Of a DNA stretch of 64,000 nt, positions 42,310 to 52,029 are shown piece by piece. The DNA lies in NCBI GenBank assembly GCA_028819565.1, contig JAPPLD010000018.1:1-64000 (forward strand), given 5' to 3'. A program made the translations under genes and the position numbers. The notes under the pieces were generated by a model, which worked only from the letters and a program-made list of their open reading frames with translations, had not been told where the DNA came from and did not search any database. How positions within the stretch are numbered: the first letter of the stretch is position 1; the number at the start of each line of letters is the position of its first letter. This DNA comes from Gammaproteobacteria bacterium. GTDB taxonomy: Bacteria; Pseudomonadota; Gammaproteobacteria; Poriferisulfidales; Poriferisulfidaceae.

Positions 42310-43038
42310 ATGTCTGCCGCATACCGCCGCATCCTGCTGAAGCTGAGCGGCGAGGCGTTGATGGGGGCCAACCGCTACGGGATCGATCCGGACACGGTAC
42401 GCCAGTTGGCCTCGGCACTGGCCGGGGCGCAGGCGCAGGGCGTGCAGATCGCGGTGGTGGTGGGCGGTGGCAACATCGTGCGGGGTGAAGGATTGGAAGC
42501 GGCCGGAATCGACCGCGTCACCGGTGACCAAATGGGCATGCTGGCCACCCTGATCAACGCGTTGGCCCTCCAGGAATCAGTAGAACAGAACCAGGTCCCA
42601 TGCCGGGTGATGTCCGCCATCCCGGTGCCGCAGGTGTGCGAGAGCTACATCCGGCGTCGCGCCGTGCGCCACCTTGAGAAAGGCCGCTTGGTGGTATTTG
42701 CCACCGGAACCGGCAACCCATTCTTCACGACCGATTCCGCGGCCAGCCTGCGCGCGGTGGAAATCGGTGCCGATATCCTGCTCAAGGCGACCAAGGTGGA
42801 CGGGGTGTATTCCAGCGATCCCTTCACCGACAAGGACGCACAGCGTTTCGATGTTATCGACTACGACGAGGCCCTGCACCGCAAGTTGGGCATCATGGAT
42901 TCGACCGCGCTGGTGTTGTGCCGGGACAACCGGATTCCGATCCGGGTGTTCGACATGTTCGAGGAAGGAGCCTTGATGCGGTTGCTGGCTGGAGAACCGG
43001 TCGGGACCCTGGTGCACGCGGAGGGCGCCCATGCGTGA
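42310..43038 (+). CDS. pyrH: UMP kinase
   Basis: PyrH phosphorylates UMP to UDP. It has 242 residues from the ATG at 42310 ([18 protein letters not shown]). The amino-acid-kinase-family glycine loop [13 protein letters not shown], the [15 protein letters not shown] stretch and the nucleotide-binding [16 protein letters not shown] are present. It overlaps frr by 8 bases. Confidence 0.96.
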   Translation: MSAAYRRILLKLSGEALMGANRYGIDPDTVRQLASALAGAQAQGVQIAVVVGGGNIVRGEGLEAAGIDRVTGDQMGMLATLINALALQESVEQNQVPCRVMSAIPVPQVCESYIRRRAVRHLEKGRLVVFATGTGNPFFTTDSAASLRAVEIGADILLKATKVDGVYSSDPFTDKDAQRFDVIDYDEALHRKLGIMDSTALVLCRDNRIPIRVFDMFEEGALMRLLAGEPVGTLVHAEGAHA

Positions 43039-43588
43039 GGAAATCCTGGCCGATGCCCGAGAGCGCATGCAAAAGAGCCTCAGCGTTCTGGGCGAGGCAT
43101 TGACCCGCATTCGCACCGGCCGTGCGCATCCGAGCCTCTTGGACCCGGTGAAGGTGGAATATTACGGGACCGAGGTGCCGATTGCCCAAGTCGGAAGCGT
43201 GACGGTCGAAGAAGGGCGTACGCTGGTGGTGCAGGTGTGGGAGAAGAACATGGTGGAGGCGGTCGAGAAGGCATTGCTGAACTCCGACCTGGGAATCACG
43301 CCGAACAGCGCAGGACAAGTGGTGCGCCTGCCGATGCCTCCGCTCACCGAGGAGCGCCGCCGGGTGCAGGTGAAGCAGGTCCGGGAAACCCTGGAGGAAG
43401 CGCGTGTCTCGATTCGCAATGTCCGGCGCGACGCCAACCACATGCTCAAGGACCTGTTGAAGGAGAAGGAGATTAGCGAGGACGAGGAGCGCCGTGATCA
43501 GGAGGCGGTGCAGAAACTGACCGATGACTCCATCCACAAGGCGGAGCAGATGGCGTCGGAGAAGGAAAAAGCTCTGCTGGAAATCTGA
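43031..43588 (+). CDS. frr: Ribosome recycling factor
   Basis: Frr splits post-termination ribosomes together with EF-G. The 185-residue length is typical. Family blocks are visible: [20 protein letters not shown], the hinge around [20 protein letters not shown], and [38 protein letters not shown]. It lies in the usual tsf-pyrH-frr-uppS order. Confidence 0.96.
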   Translation: MREEILADARERMQKSLSVLGEALTRIRTGRAHPSLLDPVKVEYYGTEVPIAQVGSVTVEEGRTLVVQVWEKNMVEAVEKALLNSDLGITPNSAGQVVRLPMPPLTEERRRVQVKQVRETLEEARVSIRNVRRDANHMLKDLLKEKEISEDEERRDQEAVQKLTDDSIHKAEQMASEKEKALLEI

Positions 43589-43603
43589 GATTTCGGGAGA
43601 GCG

Positions 43604-44314
43604 GTGCGCGAATTCACCCTGCCGCGGTCCGAGTTCCCGGCCCATATCGCGCTGATCCCGGACGGCAACCGTCGCTGGGCGCGCCAGCGCGGAAAACCCC
43701 ACGAGGACGGCTATCGCGCCGGCATCAAGGCAACCCGTGCTCTGGTCGAGCATGCCGCCCGGCGCGGGATTTCAACCCTGACCCTGTTCGCGTTCAGCAG
43801 CGAGAACCGCAGGCGGCCAAAGCCGCAGGTGGAGCTGCTGATGAGGTTGCTGGTCGAAACGCTGGACGAACAGGCTCGCGAACTCATGGAGCAAGGCATC
43901 CGATTGCACTTCATCGGCGAACTGGATCGGCTATCCACCAAGATTCGGTCGCGGATCCGGCAGATCGAGGCGCAGGCTCCGGACAAACCAAACCTGGTCA
44001 TGTACGTGGCACTGCATTACAGCGGCCGTCAGGACCTATTGGCCGCATTCCAGCATTGCCAGAAGGCGAACCTCGATGTCGTCGGCGAGGCAGAGGTGTC
44101 GAGGGCACTCGGTACCGGGGAACTGCCGGACCCGGACCTGTTGATCCGCACCGGCGGCGAGTTTCGGTTGAGCAATTTCCTGCTGTGGCAGATGGCCTAC
44201 ACGGAGTTGTATTTCACCGACTGCCTGTGGCCTGATTTCGATGAGGCGGCGTTCGACCGGGCGCTGGAGTGGTTTGCCGAACGGGACCGGCGTTTCGGGG
44301 GCAGTGCCGGATGA
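43604..44314 (+). CDS. uppS: Isoprenyl (undecaprenyl diphosphate) synthase
   Basis: UppS is the cis-prenyltransferase that makes the lipid carrier for peptidoglycan and O-antigen. It has 236 residues and starts at GTG after GGGAGAG. The active-site region is IPDGNRRWARQRGKPHEDGYRAG in aligned order: the Asp of PDGN (E. coli D26) is present, but the position of E. coli H43 is Tyr. SSENRRRPKPQVELL and RTGGEFRLSNFLLWQMAYTE are intact. The stop overlaps the cdsA start (ATGA). Confidence 0.93.
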   Translation: MREFTLPRSEFPAHIALIPDGNRRWARQRGKPHEDGYRAGIKATRALVEHAARRGISTLTLFAFSSENRRRPKPQVELLMRLLVETLDEQARELMEQGIRLHFIGELDRLSTKIRSRIRQIEAQAPDKPNLVMYVALHYSGRQDLLAAFQHCQKANLDVVGEAEVSRALGTGELPDPDLLIRTGGEFRLSNFLLWQMAYTELYFTDCLWPDFDEAAFDRALEWFAERDRRFGGSAG

Positions 44315-45117
44315 ATGAGCTCACGAAACGCACTGGCACGGCCGCAGTTCTGCTGGCAGTGGTGGTGGGGGCGCTGGCCCTGAACGAGGTCGGCGTAGGC
44401 CCCGCGCCCTGGATGCTGTTCGTTGCCGTGGCGTGCGGGGTGGCGGTCTGGGAGTGGGCCGGGTTGCTGGGATTGGGACGCCTGGGGCAGATCGCCTACC
44501 TGGCGGCCAGCGCGTTGCTGGTATCGGCCCTAATGCCGCCGGCTCTCGAGAATGCGGTTTGGCTGGCGTTCGGGCTGTGGATCATTGCACTCTTGCGCAT
44601 CGCGGGCGTCCCGTTCCCGCGCACCGCCGAGACCCTGTTTTTTGGTATGCTGGGATGGGTGGCTGTTCCGGTGGCGGGACTAACCCTGGTAGCTTTTTTA
44701 GGACCGTTTGTGTGGGCATTTCTTGTGGTGGTTATCGTGGCGGATACGGCTGCTTACTTCGTAGGCCATCGGTATGGGAAGACCGCATTGGCTCTGGAGA
44801 TCTCTCCGGGCAAGACGCGTGCTGGGCTTGTTGGCGCCCTGCTGGCGGTGGCGGTGGTTAGCATCCCGATTGCGTGGGGCCTTGGCCTCCCCTTGGCAAG
44901 CTGGTTCTATTTCGCCTGTCTGGCGCTGCTCGTGGCCTGCTTCAGCGTAGTCGGCGACCTAAGCGTCAGCCTGCTCAAGCGCCGGGCAGATGTCAAGGAC
45001 AGCGGTCGCTTCCTGCCTGGGCACGGGGGAGCACTGGATCGGGTCGACGGCCTGCTGGCTGCGGCACCCGTGTATGCTTTGGGCATTCAGGCGTTGCAGG
45101 GAGTACTGTTGATATGA
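44311..45117 (+). CDS. cdsA: Phosphatidate cytidylyltransferase
   Basis: CdsA makes CDP-diacylglycerol for phospholipid synthesis in the inner membrane. The 268-residue protein has many hydrophobic helices and the family signature SLLKRRADVKDSGRFLPGHG followed by GALDRVDGLL. It is slightly shorter than the E. coli enzyme (285). Both ends are coupled by ATGA overlaps to uppS and dxr. Confidence 0.95.
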   Translation: MNELTKRTGTAAVLLAVVVGALALNEVGVGPAPWMLFVAVACGVAVWEWAGLLGLGRLGQIAYLAASALLVSALMPPALENAVWLAFGLWIIALLRIAGVPFPRTAETLFFGMLGWVAVPVAGLTLVAFLGPFVWAFLVVVIVADTAAYFVGHRYGKTALALEISPGKTRAGLVGALLAVAVVSIPIAWGLGLPLASWFYFACLALLVACFSVVGDLSVSLLKRRADVKDSGRFLPGHGGALDRVDGLLAAAPVYALGIQALQGVLLI

Positions 45118-46280
45118 CTACGATGCGGCTGACGGTGCTGGGTTCGTCGGGCACGATCGGGATCAACACGCTGGATCTCGCCGCACGTCACTCCGATCAC
45201 GTCGAGGTATTCGCGCTGGCCGCGAATTCGGATCATTCGACCCTCCTCGAACAATGCCGCCAGCATCGGCCGCGCTATGCCGCCTTGGCCAATGCGGATG
45301 CGGCGCAAAGCCTGCAGGAGGCGCTCCGTGCGGAGCAACTCGATACCGAAGTGCTGCAGGGGGAAGACGAGTTGCGCGATTTGGCGGGCGATACAACCGC
45401 CGATTGCGTGATGGCCGGAATCGTCGGGCTGGCCGGGCTGGTGCCGACGCTGGCCGCGGTCCGGTCCGGGCGGAGAGTGCTGCTGGCGAACAAGGAATCA
45501 CTGGTGGCGGGAGGCCAGCTGTTCATGGATGAGGTACGTCGGCACGGTTGCGAACTGGTTCCGGTCGACAGCGAACACAATGCGTTGTTCCAGTGTCTGG
45601 CGCAGACCGACCCCGAAGCCATCGAACGTGCGACCCTGACTGCGTCGGGCGGGCCGTTCCGCGAGACCCCGCTGGAGCAACTTGACGCGGTCACCCCGGA
45701 TCAGGCGTGCGCGCATCCGAACTGGAAGATGGGGCGGAAGATCTCCGTGGATTCCGCGACCATGATGAACAAGGGGCTGGAGTTAATGGAAGCGCGCTGG
45801 CTGTTCGGTCTCGATGCCGACCGGGTCGACGCGGTGATTCACCCGGAATCGATCGTCCATGCCCTGCTGACCCTGCGCGACGGTTCCACGCTGGCTCACC
45901 TGGGGCCGGCCGACATGCGCGTGGCTATCAGTTACGCCTTGTTCGGCCCCCAGCGCCTGCCTTCCGGGGTCGAGTCCCTGAACCTGGCGGAATGCGCGCC
46001 ATTGAACTGGTATCCGCCGCCGCCCGGGCGCTATCCCTGCCTGGAACTGGCACGCCAGGCTATGCAGATGGGTGGGCCAGCGCCGATCATACTGAATGCG
46101 GCCAACGAGATCGCGGTTGACGGGTTCTTGAACGAGCGCATCCGGTTCCCGCAGATCGCGGATGTGGTGGAACGAACGCTGGAAGGGGGGCAATCCGGCG
46201 ACCCGAGTGGAATCGACGACATTATCGAGACGGATCGCGAGGCGCGTGCCCGAGCCCGACAGGCCATGGAAGCGCTGTGA
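45114..46280 (+). CDS. dxr: 1-Deoxy-D-xylulose 5-phosphate reductoisomerase
   Basis: Dxr performs the NADPH-dependent second step of the MEP isoprenoid pathway. It has 388 residues. The nucleotide-binding LTVLGSSGTIGINTLDLA, the LLANKESLVAGG block, PVDSEHNALFQCL (metal and substrate site), TASGGPFRETP and KISVDSATMMNKGLELMEA are all present. It provides precursors for the UppS reaction encoded nearby. Its stop overlaps the rseP start (GTGA). Confidence 0.96.
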   Translation: MTTMRLTVLGSSGTIGINTLDLAARHSDHVEVFALAANSDHSTLLEQCRQHRPRYAALANADAAQSLQEALRAEQLDTEVLQGEDELRDLAGDTTADCVMAGIVGLAGLVPTLAAVRSGRRVLLANKESLVAGGQLFMDEVRRHGCELVPVDSEHNALFQCLAQTDPEAIERATLTASGGPFRETPLEQLDAVTPDQACAHPNWKMGRKISVDSATMMNKGLELMEARWLFGLDADRVDAVIHPESIVHALLTLRDGSTLAHLGPADMRVAISYALFGPQRLPSGVESLNLAECAPLNWYPPPPGRYPCLELARQAMQMGGPAPIILNAANEIAVDGFLNERIRFPQIADVVERTLEGGQSGDPSGIDDIIETDREARARARQAMEAL

Positions 46281-47635
46281 GTTTCCTGATCAGCCTGGCG
46301 GCGTTCCTGGTGGCCATCGCCTTGCTGGTGACGTTCCACGAATTCGGGCACTACTGGGTGGCGCGCCGGTGCGGCGTGAAGGTGCTCCGGTTTTCGGTCG
46401 GCTTCGGCCGCCCCCTGTACTGTTACGTCTCGCCGCGCACCGGGACCGAGTGGGTGATTTCCGTCCTGCCGTTCGGCGGGTACGTGAAGATGCTGGACAA
46501 GCGCGAGGCGGGGGACATCCCGGAGGCAGAGCAAGACGTCGAGTTCACTGGAAAACCGCTGTATCAGCGGGCGGCGATTATCGCCGCCGGTCCGGCATTC
46601 AACCTGTTGCTGGCCTTCCTGCTGTATTCCCTGGTTTTCATGACGGGCGAGACTGGTCGTCGCCCGCTGGTCGGCCACGTGGCGGAGGGCTCTCCGGCCG
46701 CAGTTGCGGGCCTCCAGACCGGCGATGAAATCCTGTCCGTCGGCGGCCAGCCGATTCGCACCTGGCAGGCTTTCATCGTGCCGCTCTTGGATTCCGGACT
46801 TGGCGATGGCGTCATCGCCATGGAGGTGCTCCGCGAGGATGGCGATGTGGCATACCCGGTCATCGACGTGGGACCGGGACTGCTGAAGAATGAGAATGTA
46901 TTCGGTGCGCTCGGCTTGCACCCGCTGCGCTCGACGTCCATGCCCGTGGTTGGCACCGTTTTAGAAGGAGCACCGGCCGAGGCGGCCGGTTTGCGTGAAG
47001 GCGATCGCATCGTGCGTCTCGACGAGTCTTCGGTGGCAACCTGGGAAGGGATGTCGGGATATATCCGTGCGCGGCCAGGCCAGACCGTGACGGTCGAACT
47101 CGAACGGGACGGGCAGCGCATGTGGCAGGAGATTCGTGTCGAGGCGGTTGATGTTTCCGGCATGCCGGTCGGCCGAATCGGCGTGACGCCGTACCGGGAT
47201 CCGGAACTGGCGGAACACCTGAGCGTCATCGTGCGCCACCCGGTCGGGGAAAGCCTGTTGCTGGGCGCGGAGCGGACTTGGGACTTCAGTGTCTTGACCG
47301 TCCGCCTGATCGGGCAGCTGATCGTCGGCGGCGCGTCGGTTAAGAACATCAGTGGCCCGGTCGGCATTGCCGAATTCGCCGGGACGTCGGCCATGATCGG
47401 ATTTGCGGCCTTCGTGTCCATGCTGGCCTTGCTGAGCGTCAGCCTGGGAATTCTCAATCTCCTTCCGATCCCCATCCTGGATGGTGGGCACCTGTTGTAC
47501 TGTCTGGCTGAAGCCTTAACCGGTCGACCGGTGTCGCCGACAGTCGAAGCTGTGGGTCAACGTTTGGGCGTGGCCATGCTGGCGGCACTGATGGGGCTTG
47601 CCCTTTACAATGACCTTGCCCGATTGCTGGGATAG
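46277..47635 (+). CDS. rseP: Site-2 membrane metalloprotease RseP
   Basis: RseP cleaves the anti-sigma factor RseA in the membrane during envelope stress. It has 452 residues and starts at GTG. The zinc motif HEFGH is in LLVTFHEFGHYWVARRCG in the first membrane helix; two PDZ domains follow (HVAEGSPAAVAGLQTGDEIL; VLEGAPAEAAGLREGDRIV); the second metal-site motif is NLLPIPILDGGHLLY near the C terminus. It is followed by bamA. Confidence 0.95.
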   Translation: MSFLISLAAFLVAIALLVTFHEFGHYWVARRCGVKVLRFSVGFGRPLYCYVSPRTGTEWVISVLPFGGYVKMLDKREAGDIPEAEQDVEFTGKPLYQRAAIIAAGPAFNLLLAFLLYSLVFMTGETGRRPLVGHVAEGSPAAVAGLQTGDEILSVGGQPIRTWQAFIVPLLDSGLGDGVIAMEVLREDGDVAYPVIDVGPGLLKNENVFGALGLHPLRSTSMPVVGTVLEGAPAEAAGLREGDRIVRLDESSVATWEGMSGYIRARPGQTVTVELERDGQRMWQEIRVEAVDVSGMPVGRIGVTPYRDPELAEHLSVIVRHPVGESLLLGAERTWDFSVLTVRLIGQLIVGGASVKNISGPVGIAEFAGTSAMIGFAAFVSMLALLSVSLGILNLLPIPILDGGHLLYCLAEALTGRPVSPTVEAVGQRLGVAMLAALMGLALYNDLARLLG

Positions 47636-47638
47636 CCC

Positions 47639-49978
47639 ATGTTTCGCTCGAGATTCGGTCCGACTCTGCTCGTTCTTGCCCTAATGCTGGTGGTGCCGCG
47701 CGCATTTGCATTCATCGTGGAGGATATCGAGTTGCAGGGCCTGCAGCGCTTGGAGGCCGCGACCGTGTTTACCTATCTCCCAGTGGAGGTGGGCGAGGAT
47801 TTCGACGTGTCCCGAACCAGCGAGGTGGTGCGAGCACTGTTCAAGTCCCAGTTGTTTAGCGACGTGGAAGTGTCGCGCCGCGGCAACGTGCTGGTCGTCA
47901 GGGTGGTGGAACGCCCGGCCATCACTGAAATTGCCTTCGAGGGCCTCGAGGTTATCGAGGACGAAACCTTGGAGGAGGTGCTGGAGGACGCCGGCATCGC
48001 GACCGGACGGATCTTCAACCAGCCGTTGCTGGACCGCCTCAACAACGAGATCCTACAGCAGTACCACGCGATCGGCTTCTACAACGCGGAAGTCGCGGTC
48101 AGCGTCCACGACATGGGCGAGAACCGGGTGGCGATCCATATCAACGTGGTGGAGGGCGAGCCGGCGGCCATCCGGCAGGTGCACGTGGTCGGCAATGTCT
48201 CGTATACCGAGGAACGGCTGCTGGAGCTGTTCGAATCCTCCGAGCCGGCTTGGTACGACATCATGGGCAACACCGGCAAGTACTCGAAATTGCAGTTGTC
48301 GGGTGACCTGGAACGGTTGCGTTCGTTCTACTTGAACCGGGGATTCCTGAAGTTTCGGGTGGATTCGGCGCAGATTTCGCTGAGCCCGGATCGCGAGGGC
48401 ATTTACATTACAGTCCACATCAACGAGGGCCGACGTTTCGTGGTGCGCGAGGTCTCCCTTTCCGGCATCTTCATCGTGCCGCAGGCAGAACTGACCTCGT
48501 TGCTGACCATTCAGGCGGGCGAATACTTCTCCAGTTCGCGGGCACAGAATTCCAGTAGCCGGCTGACCGCCCGACTTGGCGAAGAAGGTTATTCCTTCGC
48601 CAAGGTCAACCCGGTCACCGATCTCGATGAGGAAGCGGGCGAGGTGACGGTCAACTTCTTCATTGATCCGGGTCAGCGAGTGTACGTGCGTCGGATTGAC
48701 ATCATGGGCAACTACACGACCCAGGATGAGGTGCTGCGCCGGGAGTTGCGGCAGATGGAGGGGGCCTGGCTGTCGTCTCCGAACCTGGAGCGCTCGCGCC
48801 GGCGTCTGCAGCGGCTTCCGTATATCGACACCGTGGAGATTACGCAAACCCGGGTCCCGGGCACCAACGACCAGGTTGATCTCACCATCACCGTCACCGA
48901 GCGGCTGGCCGGCAACTTCACGGCCGGCGCGGGGTTCAGCAGCGGAAGCGGCCTGTCGCTAGCGGCCGGCGTGGAGCAGGAGAACTTCTTCGGTACCGGC
49001 AACCGGGTCGGCATTCACTTTGACAACAGCGAGACCTCCACTCGGTATTCCTTCGACTTCTACAACCCGTACTACACCATCAACGGCGTCAGCCGCAGTT
49101 TCGGCTTCAGTACGCGAAAGGTGGATACGTCGGATGCCGACCAGCAGACCCAGTACGAGTCACGCGACTTCGCCGGCTATCTAAGCTACGGGATCCCGAT
49201 CGCCGATGACAGCACCTTCACTTTCGCCGCCCGCTTCCAGAGGATTAATTTCGATGCAGGCAGGAGTTCGTCCTTCCTGGTGCTGGACTTCCTCGCGAAT
49301 AACGACGGCGACTGCCTGTATGCCGGGACGGTTGCGAACACGCAAGCGAACTTGGTTTACTGCGAGGCCACGTACTACAACCTGTCCCTGATTGGCTCCT
49401 TCGCCTACGACACCCGCGACCGCAGCCTGTTCACGCGCGAGGGTTCGCTGCGCCAGGTGTCCGCCCGGGCGACGATGCCGTGGAGTGGGCTGGAATACTA
49501 CGTCTTGTCCTATGTTCAGGAGGAATATCTGAAGCTGACCGAGGACCTGACGTTCGCGATCAAGGGCGAGGCCGCCTACGGAGATGGCTACGGGGACACC
49601 GACGACCTGCCGTTCTCGCAGAAATTCGTGACCGGCGGCCCGAAGAGCGTGCGTGGCTTTGAAATCAACACGCTGGCCCCCCGTGATGAATTCGACGAGC
49701 CATACGGCGGCAACCTGAAGTTGGGCTATTCGTTCGAACTGTCGTTTCCGATCCCGTTCATCGACGAGGCCAACCTGCGCGGGGCCATGTTCCTGGATTC
49801 GGGCTACGTATTCGAAGAGGCAGAGGATTTCGACGTCAAAGAAATGCGTGGCTCGCTCGGCATCGGCCTGTCTTGGCTGTCACCGCTCGGGGGGGTGTCG
49901 ATGAGCCTGTCGATGCCGATCAATGACCATGAAACGGACAAGACAGAGTCGTTCCAGTTCAATCTAGGGTCGCTCTAG
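47639..49978 (+). CDS. bamA: Outer-membrane protein assembly factor BamA
   Basis: BamA inserts beta-barrel proteins into the outer membrane. The 779-residue protein has a signal peptide ending around RAFAF (residue 24), five POTRA domains (the first starts IVEDIELQGLQRLE) and a C-terminal barrel with the conserved VRGF motif (GGPKSVRGFEINTLAPRD). The last residues are SFQFNLGSL. The usual terminal aromatic residue of the barrel signal is Leu here. It begins 3 bases after rseP and precedes the periplasmic chaperone gene. Confidence 0.95.
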   Translation: MFRSRFGPTLLVLALMLVVPRAFAFIVEDIELQGLQRLEAATVFTYLPVEVGEDFDVSRTSEVVRALFKSQLFSDVEVSRRGNVLVVRVVERPAITEIAFEGLEVIEDETLEEVLEDAGIATGRIFNQPLLDRLNNEILQQYHAIGFYNAEVAVSVHDMGENRVAIHINVVEGEPAAIRQVHVVGNVSYTEERLLELFESSEPAWYDIMGNTGKYSKLQLSGDLERLRSFYLNRGFLKFRVDSAQISLSPDREGIYITVHINEGRRFVVREVSLSGIFIVPQAELTSLLTIQAGEYFSSSRAQNSSSRLTARLGEEGYSFAKVNPVTDLDEEAGEVTVNFFIDPGQRVYVRRIDIMGNYTTQDEVLRRELRQMEGAWLSSPNLERSRRRLQRLPYIDTVEITQTRVPGTNDQVDLTITVTERLAGNFTAGAGFSSGSGLSLAAGVEQENFFGTGNRVGIHFDNSETSTRYSFDFYNPYYTINGVSRSFGFSTRKVDTSDADQQTQYESRDFAGYLSYGIPIADDSTFTFAARFQRINFDAGRSSSFLVLDFLANNDGDCLYAGTVANTQANLVYCEATYYNLSLIGSFAYDTRDRSLFTREGSLRQVSARATMPWSGLEYYVLSYVQEEYLKLTEDLTFAIKGEAAYGDGYGDTDDLPFSQKFVTGGPKSVRGFEINTLAPRDEFDEPYGGNLKLGYSFELSFPIPFIDEANLRGAMFLDSGYVFEEAEDFDVKEMRGSLGIGLSWLSPLGGVSMSLSMPINDHETDKTESFQFNLGSL

Positions 49979-50018
49979 GCAACCGTGTAAAATGAGAGAC
50001 AACAGGAGCACTCAACTG

Positions 50019-50534
50019 ATGAAGAAATCATCCATTTTCTGGTCGCATGTGGTCGGTTTGGCACTACTTGCCATGGGTGGAACGGCTGCCGCACAAAACG
50101 CAAAAGTTGGATTCGTGGATGTCGGGCGCCTTCTGGAGGATTCTCCGCAGGCGGTGGCGGCTCGGCAGAAACTTCAAAACGAATTCGCACCCCGCAACGA
50201 CGAGTTGGAAAAACTTCACAAAGAAGTTACCGATCTGGCCCAGAAGCTGGCGAATGAGAGCGACGTGATGTCGGAAGAACAGCGGCTTGAGCAGGAGCGA
50301 GAGGTGCAGCGTCGGCGCCGCGACTTCGAGCGCAAGCGCGACGAGGTGCGCGAGGATCTGGCGATCCGCCGCAACGAGGAACTTGGCAAGCTGCAGGAAG
50401 AGGTCAATACGGTGGTCGCCGAGATTGCGAGCGAGGAGGGCTTCGACCTGATCCTCACCCAAGCCGTGTCCCTGTACGCCAGCAAGCGCATCGACATCAC
50501 GGAGCGGGTGCTCAAGAAGATGAATAATCCGTAA
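50019..50534 (+). CDS. skp: Periplasmic chaperone Skp (OmpH family)
   Basis: Skp is a trimeric chaperone that holds unfolded outer-membrane proteins before BamA. The 171-residue protein starts at the ATG followed by a signal peptide (KKSSIFWSHVVGLALLAMG, cleavage near TAAAQN). The body starts with the Skp strand AKVGFVDVGRLLEDSPQA and continues as long charged coiled-coil helices (EEQRLEQEREVQRRRRDFER). It sits between bamA and lpxD, as in E. coli. Confidence 0.93.
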   Translation: MKKSSIFWSHVVGLALLAMGGTAAAQNAKVGFVDVGRLLEDSPQAVAARQKLQNEFAPRNDELEKLHKEVTDLAQKLANESDVMSEEQRLEQEREVQRRRRDFERKRDEVREDLAIRRNEELGKLQEEVNTVVAEIASEEGFDLILTQAVSLYASKRIDITERVLKKMNNP

Positions 50535-50540
50535 CCGGGT

Positions 50541-51560
50541 GTGGTGTCACTGACCCTGGGTCAGATCGCGGAAATCGCGGACGCCCGGATTTCCGATCCT
50601 CCGCCGGTTCCGGATCTCCTTATTGATCACGCTTCTTCCCTGGGCACTGCCGGGTCCGGTTCCATTTCTTTCTACAGTCACGCCCGCCACCGGGCTGAAC
50701 TGCAACAGACTCAGGCAAGCGTGGTGCTGCTGCGCGAACCGGATCGGGCCGATTGCCCGGTTCCGGCGCTGTCCTGCAAGGATCCCTACCTCGGCATGGC
50801 GCGAGTTCTGCAAGCCCTGTACCCGATTCCCGAGGTGACGCATGCCGTCCATCCCGGCGCCCTCGTCGACGACAGCGTGCAGCTGGAGGCGCCGGTGCGA
50901 GTGGACTTCGGTTGCGTGGTGGGGGCGGATGCGCGCGTCGGCGCGGGCAGCGTGCTGGGTCCGCACTGTGTGATCGGCGAAGGCGTGACCTTGGGCGAGG
51001 GTTGTGTCCTACATGCCCGGGTTACCTTGCACGAAGGGGTCCAAATCGGTGACCGGGTGGAGTTCTGGCCCGGCGTGGTGGTCGGGTCCGACGGTTTCGG
51101 TTATGCCCAACAGGATCAGCAGTGGGTCAAACTGGTACACCGCGGCGGCGTACGGATCGGGGACGACTGCGAGATCGGATCCAACAGCACCATCGACCGC
51201 GGCATGCTGGACGATACCGTGATCGGCTGCGGGGTCAAGATCGACAACCAGGTACAAGTTGCGCACAACGTTCACATTGGCGACCATTCCGCCATCGCCG
51301 GCAATGCGGGTATCGCGGGAAGCGCGAAGATCGGCCGCTACTGCCAGATCGGAGGGGCAGCCGGAGTACAAGGCCACGTGGAATTGGCCGATGGGGTTAT
51401 CATTACCGGTATGTCCAAGGCGAATCAGACGCTGACTCGCGCCGGCGCATACAGTTCCGGCACGTCCATCCAAGAGAATGCGGATTGGTTGCGCAACGTG
51501 GCTCGCTTCAAGCAACTCGACCGGATCGTGCGGGCCTTGAAGCAAGGAGAAAAGCCGTGA
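50541..51560 (+). CDS. lpxD: UDP-3-O-acylglucosamine N-acyltransferase
   Basis: LpxD adds the N-linked hydroxyacyl chain in lipid A synthesis. The 339-residue protein starts at GTG and has an N-terminal uridine-binding domain followed by hexapeptide-repeat beta-helix coils ([20 protein letters not shown]). The catalytic His lies in [12 protein letters not shown]. It is coupled to fabZ by a GTGA overlap. Confidence 0.95.
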   Translation: MVSLTLGQIAEIADARISDPPPVPDLLIDHASSLGTAGSGSISFYSHARHRAELQQTQASVVLLREPDRADCPVPALSCKDPYLGMARVLQALYPIPEVTHAVHPGALVDDSVQLEAPVRVDFGCVVGADARVGAGSVLGPHCVIGEGVTLGEGCVLHARVTLHEGVQIGDRVEFWPGVVVGSDGFGYAQQDQQWVKLVHRGGVRIGDDCEIGSNSTIDRGMLDDTVIGCGVKIDNQVQVAHNVHIGDHSAIAGNAGIAGSAKIGRYCQIGGAAGVQGHVELADGVIITGMSKANQTLTRAGAYSSGTSIQENADWLRNVARFKQLDRIVRALKQGEKP

Positions 51561-52015
51561 GCGAAGGTTTTGACATCCAGGAGATCCAGCGGCTGCTACC
51601 GCATCGCCACCCGTTCCTGCTGGTGGATCGGGTTCTGGAAATTGACCCCGGAGTGTCGATCCGGGCGATCAAGAACATCACGGTCGACGAACCATTCTTC
51701 CAGGGGCATTTCCCCGGAATCCCGATCTTCCCGGGCGTCCTGATCCTGGAGGTGATGGCCCAGGCTTCGGGTCTGCTGGTGTTTAAAACGCCGGAGTATT
51801 GCCCGGAGGACGACAACCTGTACATGTTCGTCGGGGTTGACAAGGCCCGCTTCAAGAAGCCGGTCGTGCCTGGCGACCAGCTGGAGGTCGGCGTGAAGCT
51901 GATGTGGATGCGCCGGAACTGTGCCTCGTTCGATGCCACCGCCTCGGTCGATGGCGAAGTCGTGGCCACCGCCGGGATCATGTGCATGTTCAAGGAACTG
52001 CCGTCAGAGGCGTAA
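51557..52015 (+). CDS. fabZ: 3-Hydroxyacyl-ACP dehydratase FabZ
   Basis: FabZ dehydrates 3-hydroxyacyl-ACP in fatty-acid elongation and competes with LpxA/LpxD for the same acyl-ACP. The 152-residue hot-dog fold protein has the catalytic His in [14 protein letters not shown] and Glu in [15 protein letters not shown]. The GTG start overlaps the lpxD stop. Confidence 0.95.
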   Translation: MSEGFDIQEIQRLLPHRHPFLLVDRVLEIDPGVSIRAIKNITVDEPFFQGHFPGIPIFPGVLILEVMAQASGLLVFKTPEYCPEDDNLYMFVGVDKARFKKPVVPGDQLEVGVKLMWMRRNCASFDATASVDGEVVATAGIMCMFKELPSEA

Positions 52016-52029
52016 CCGGACTTCGACGC

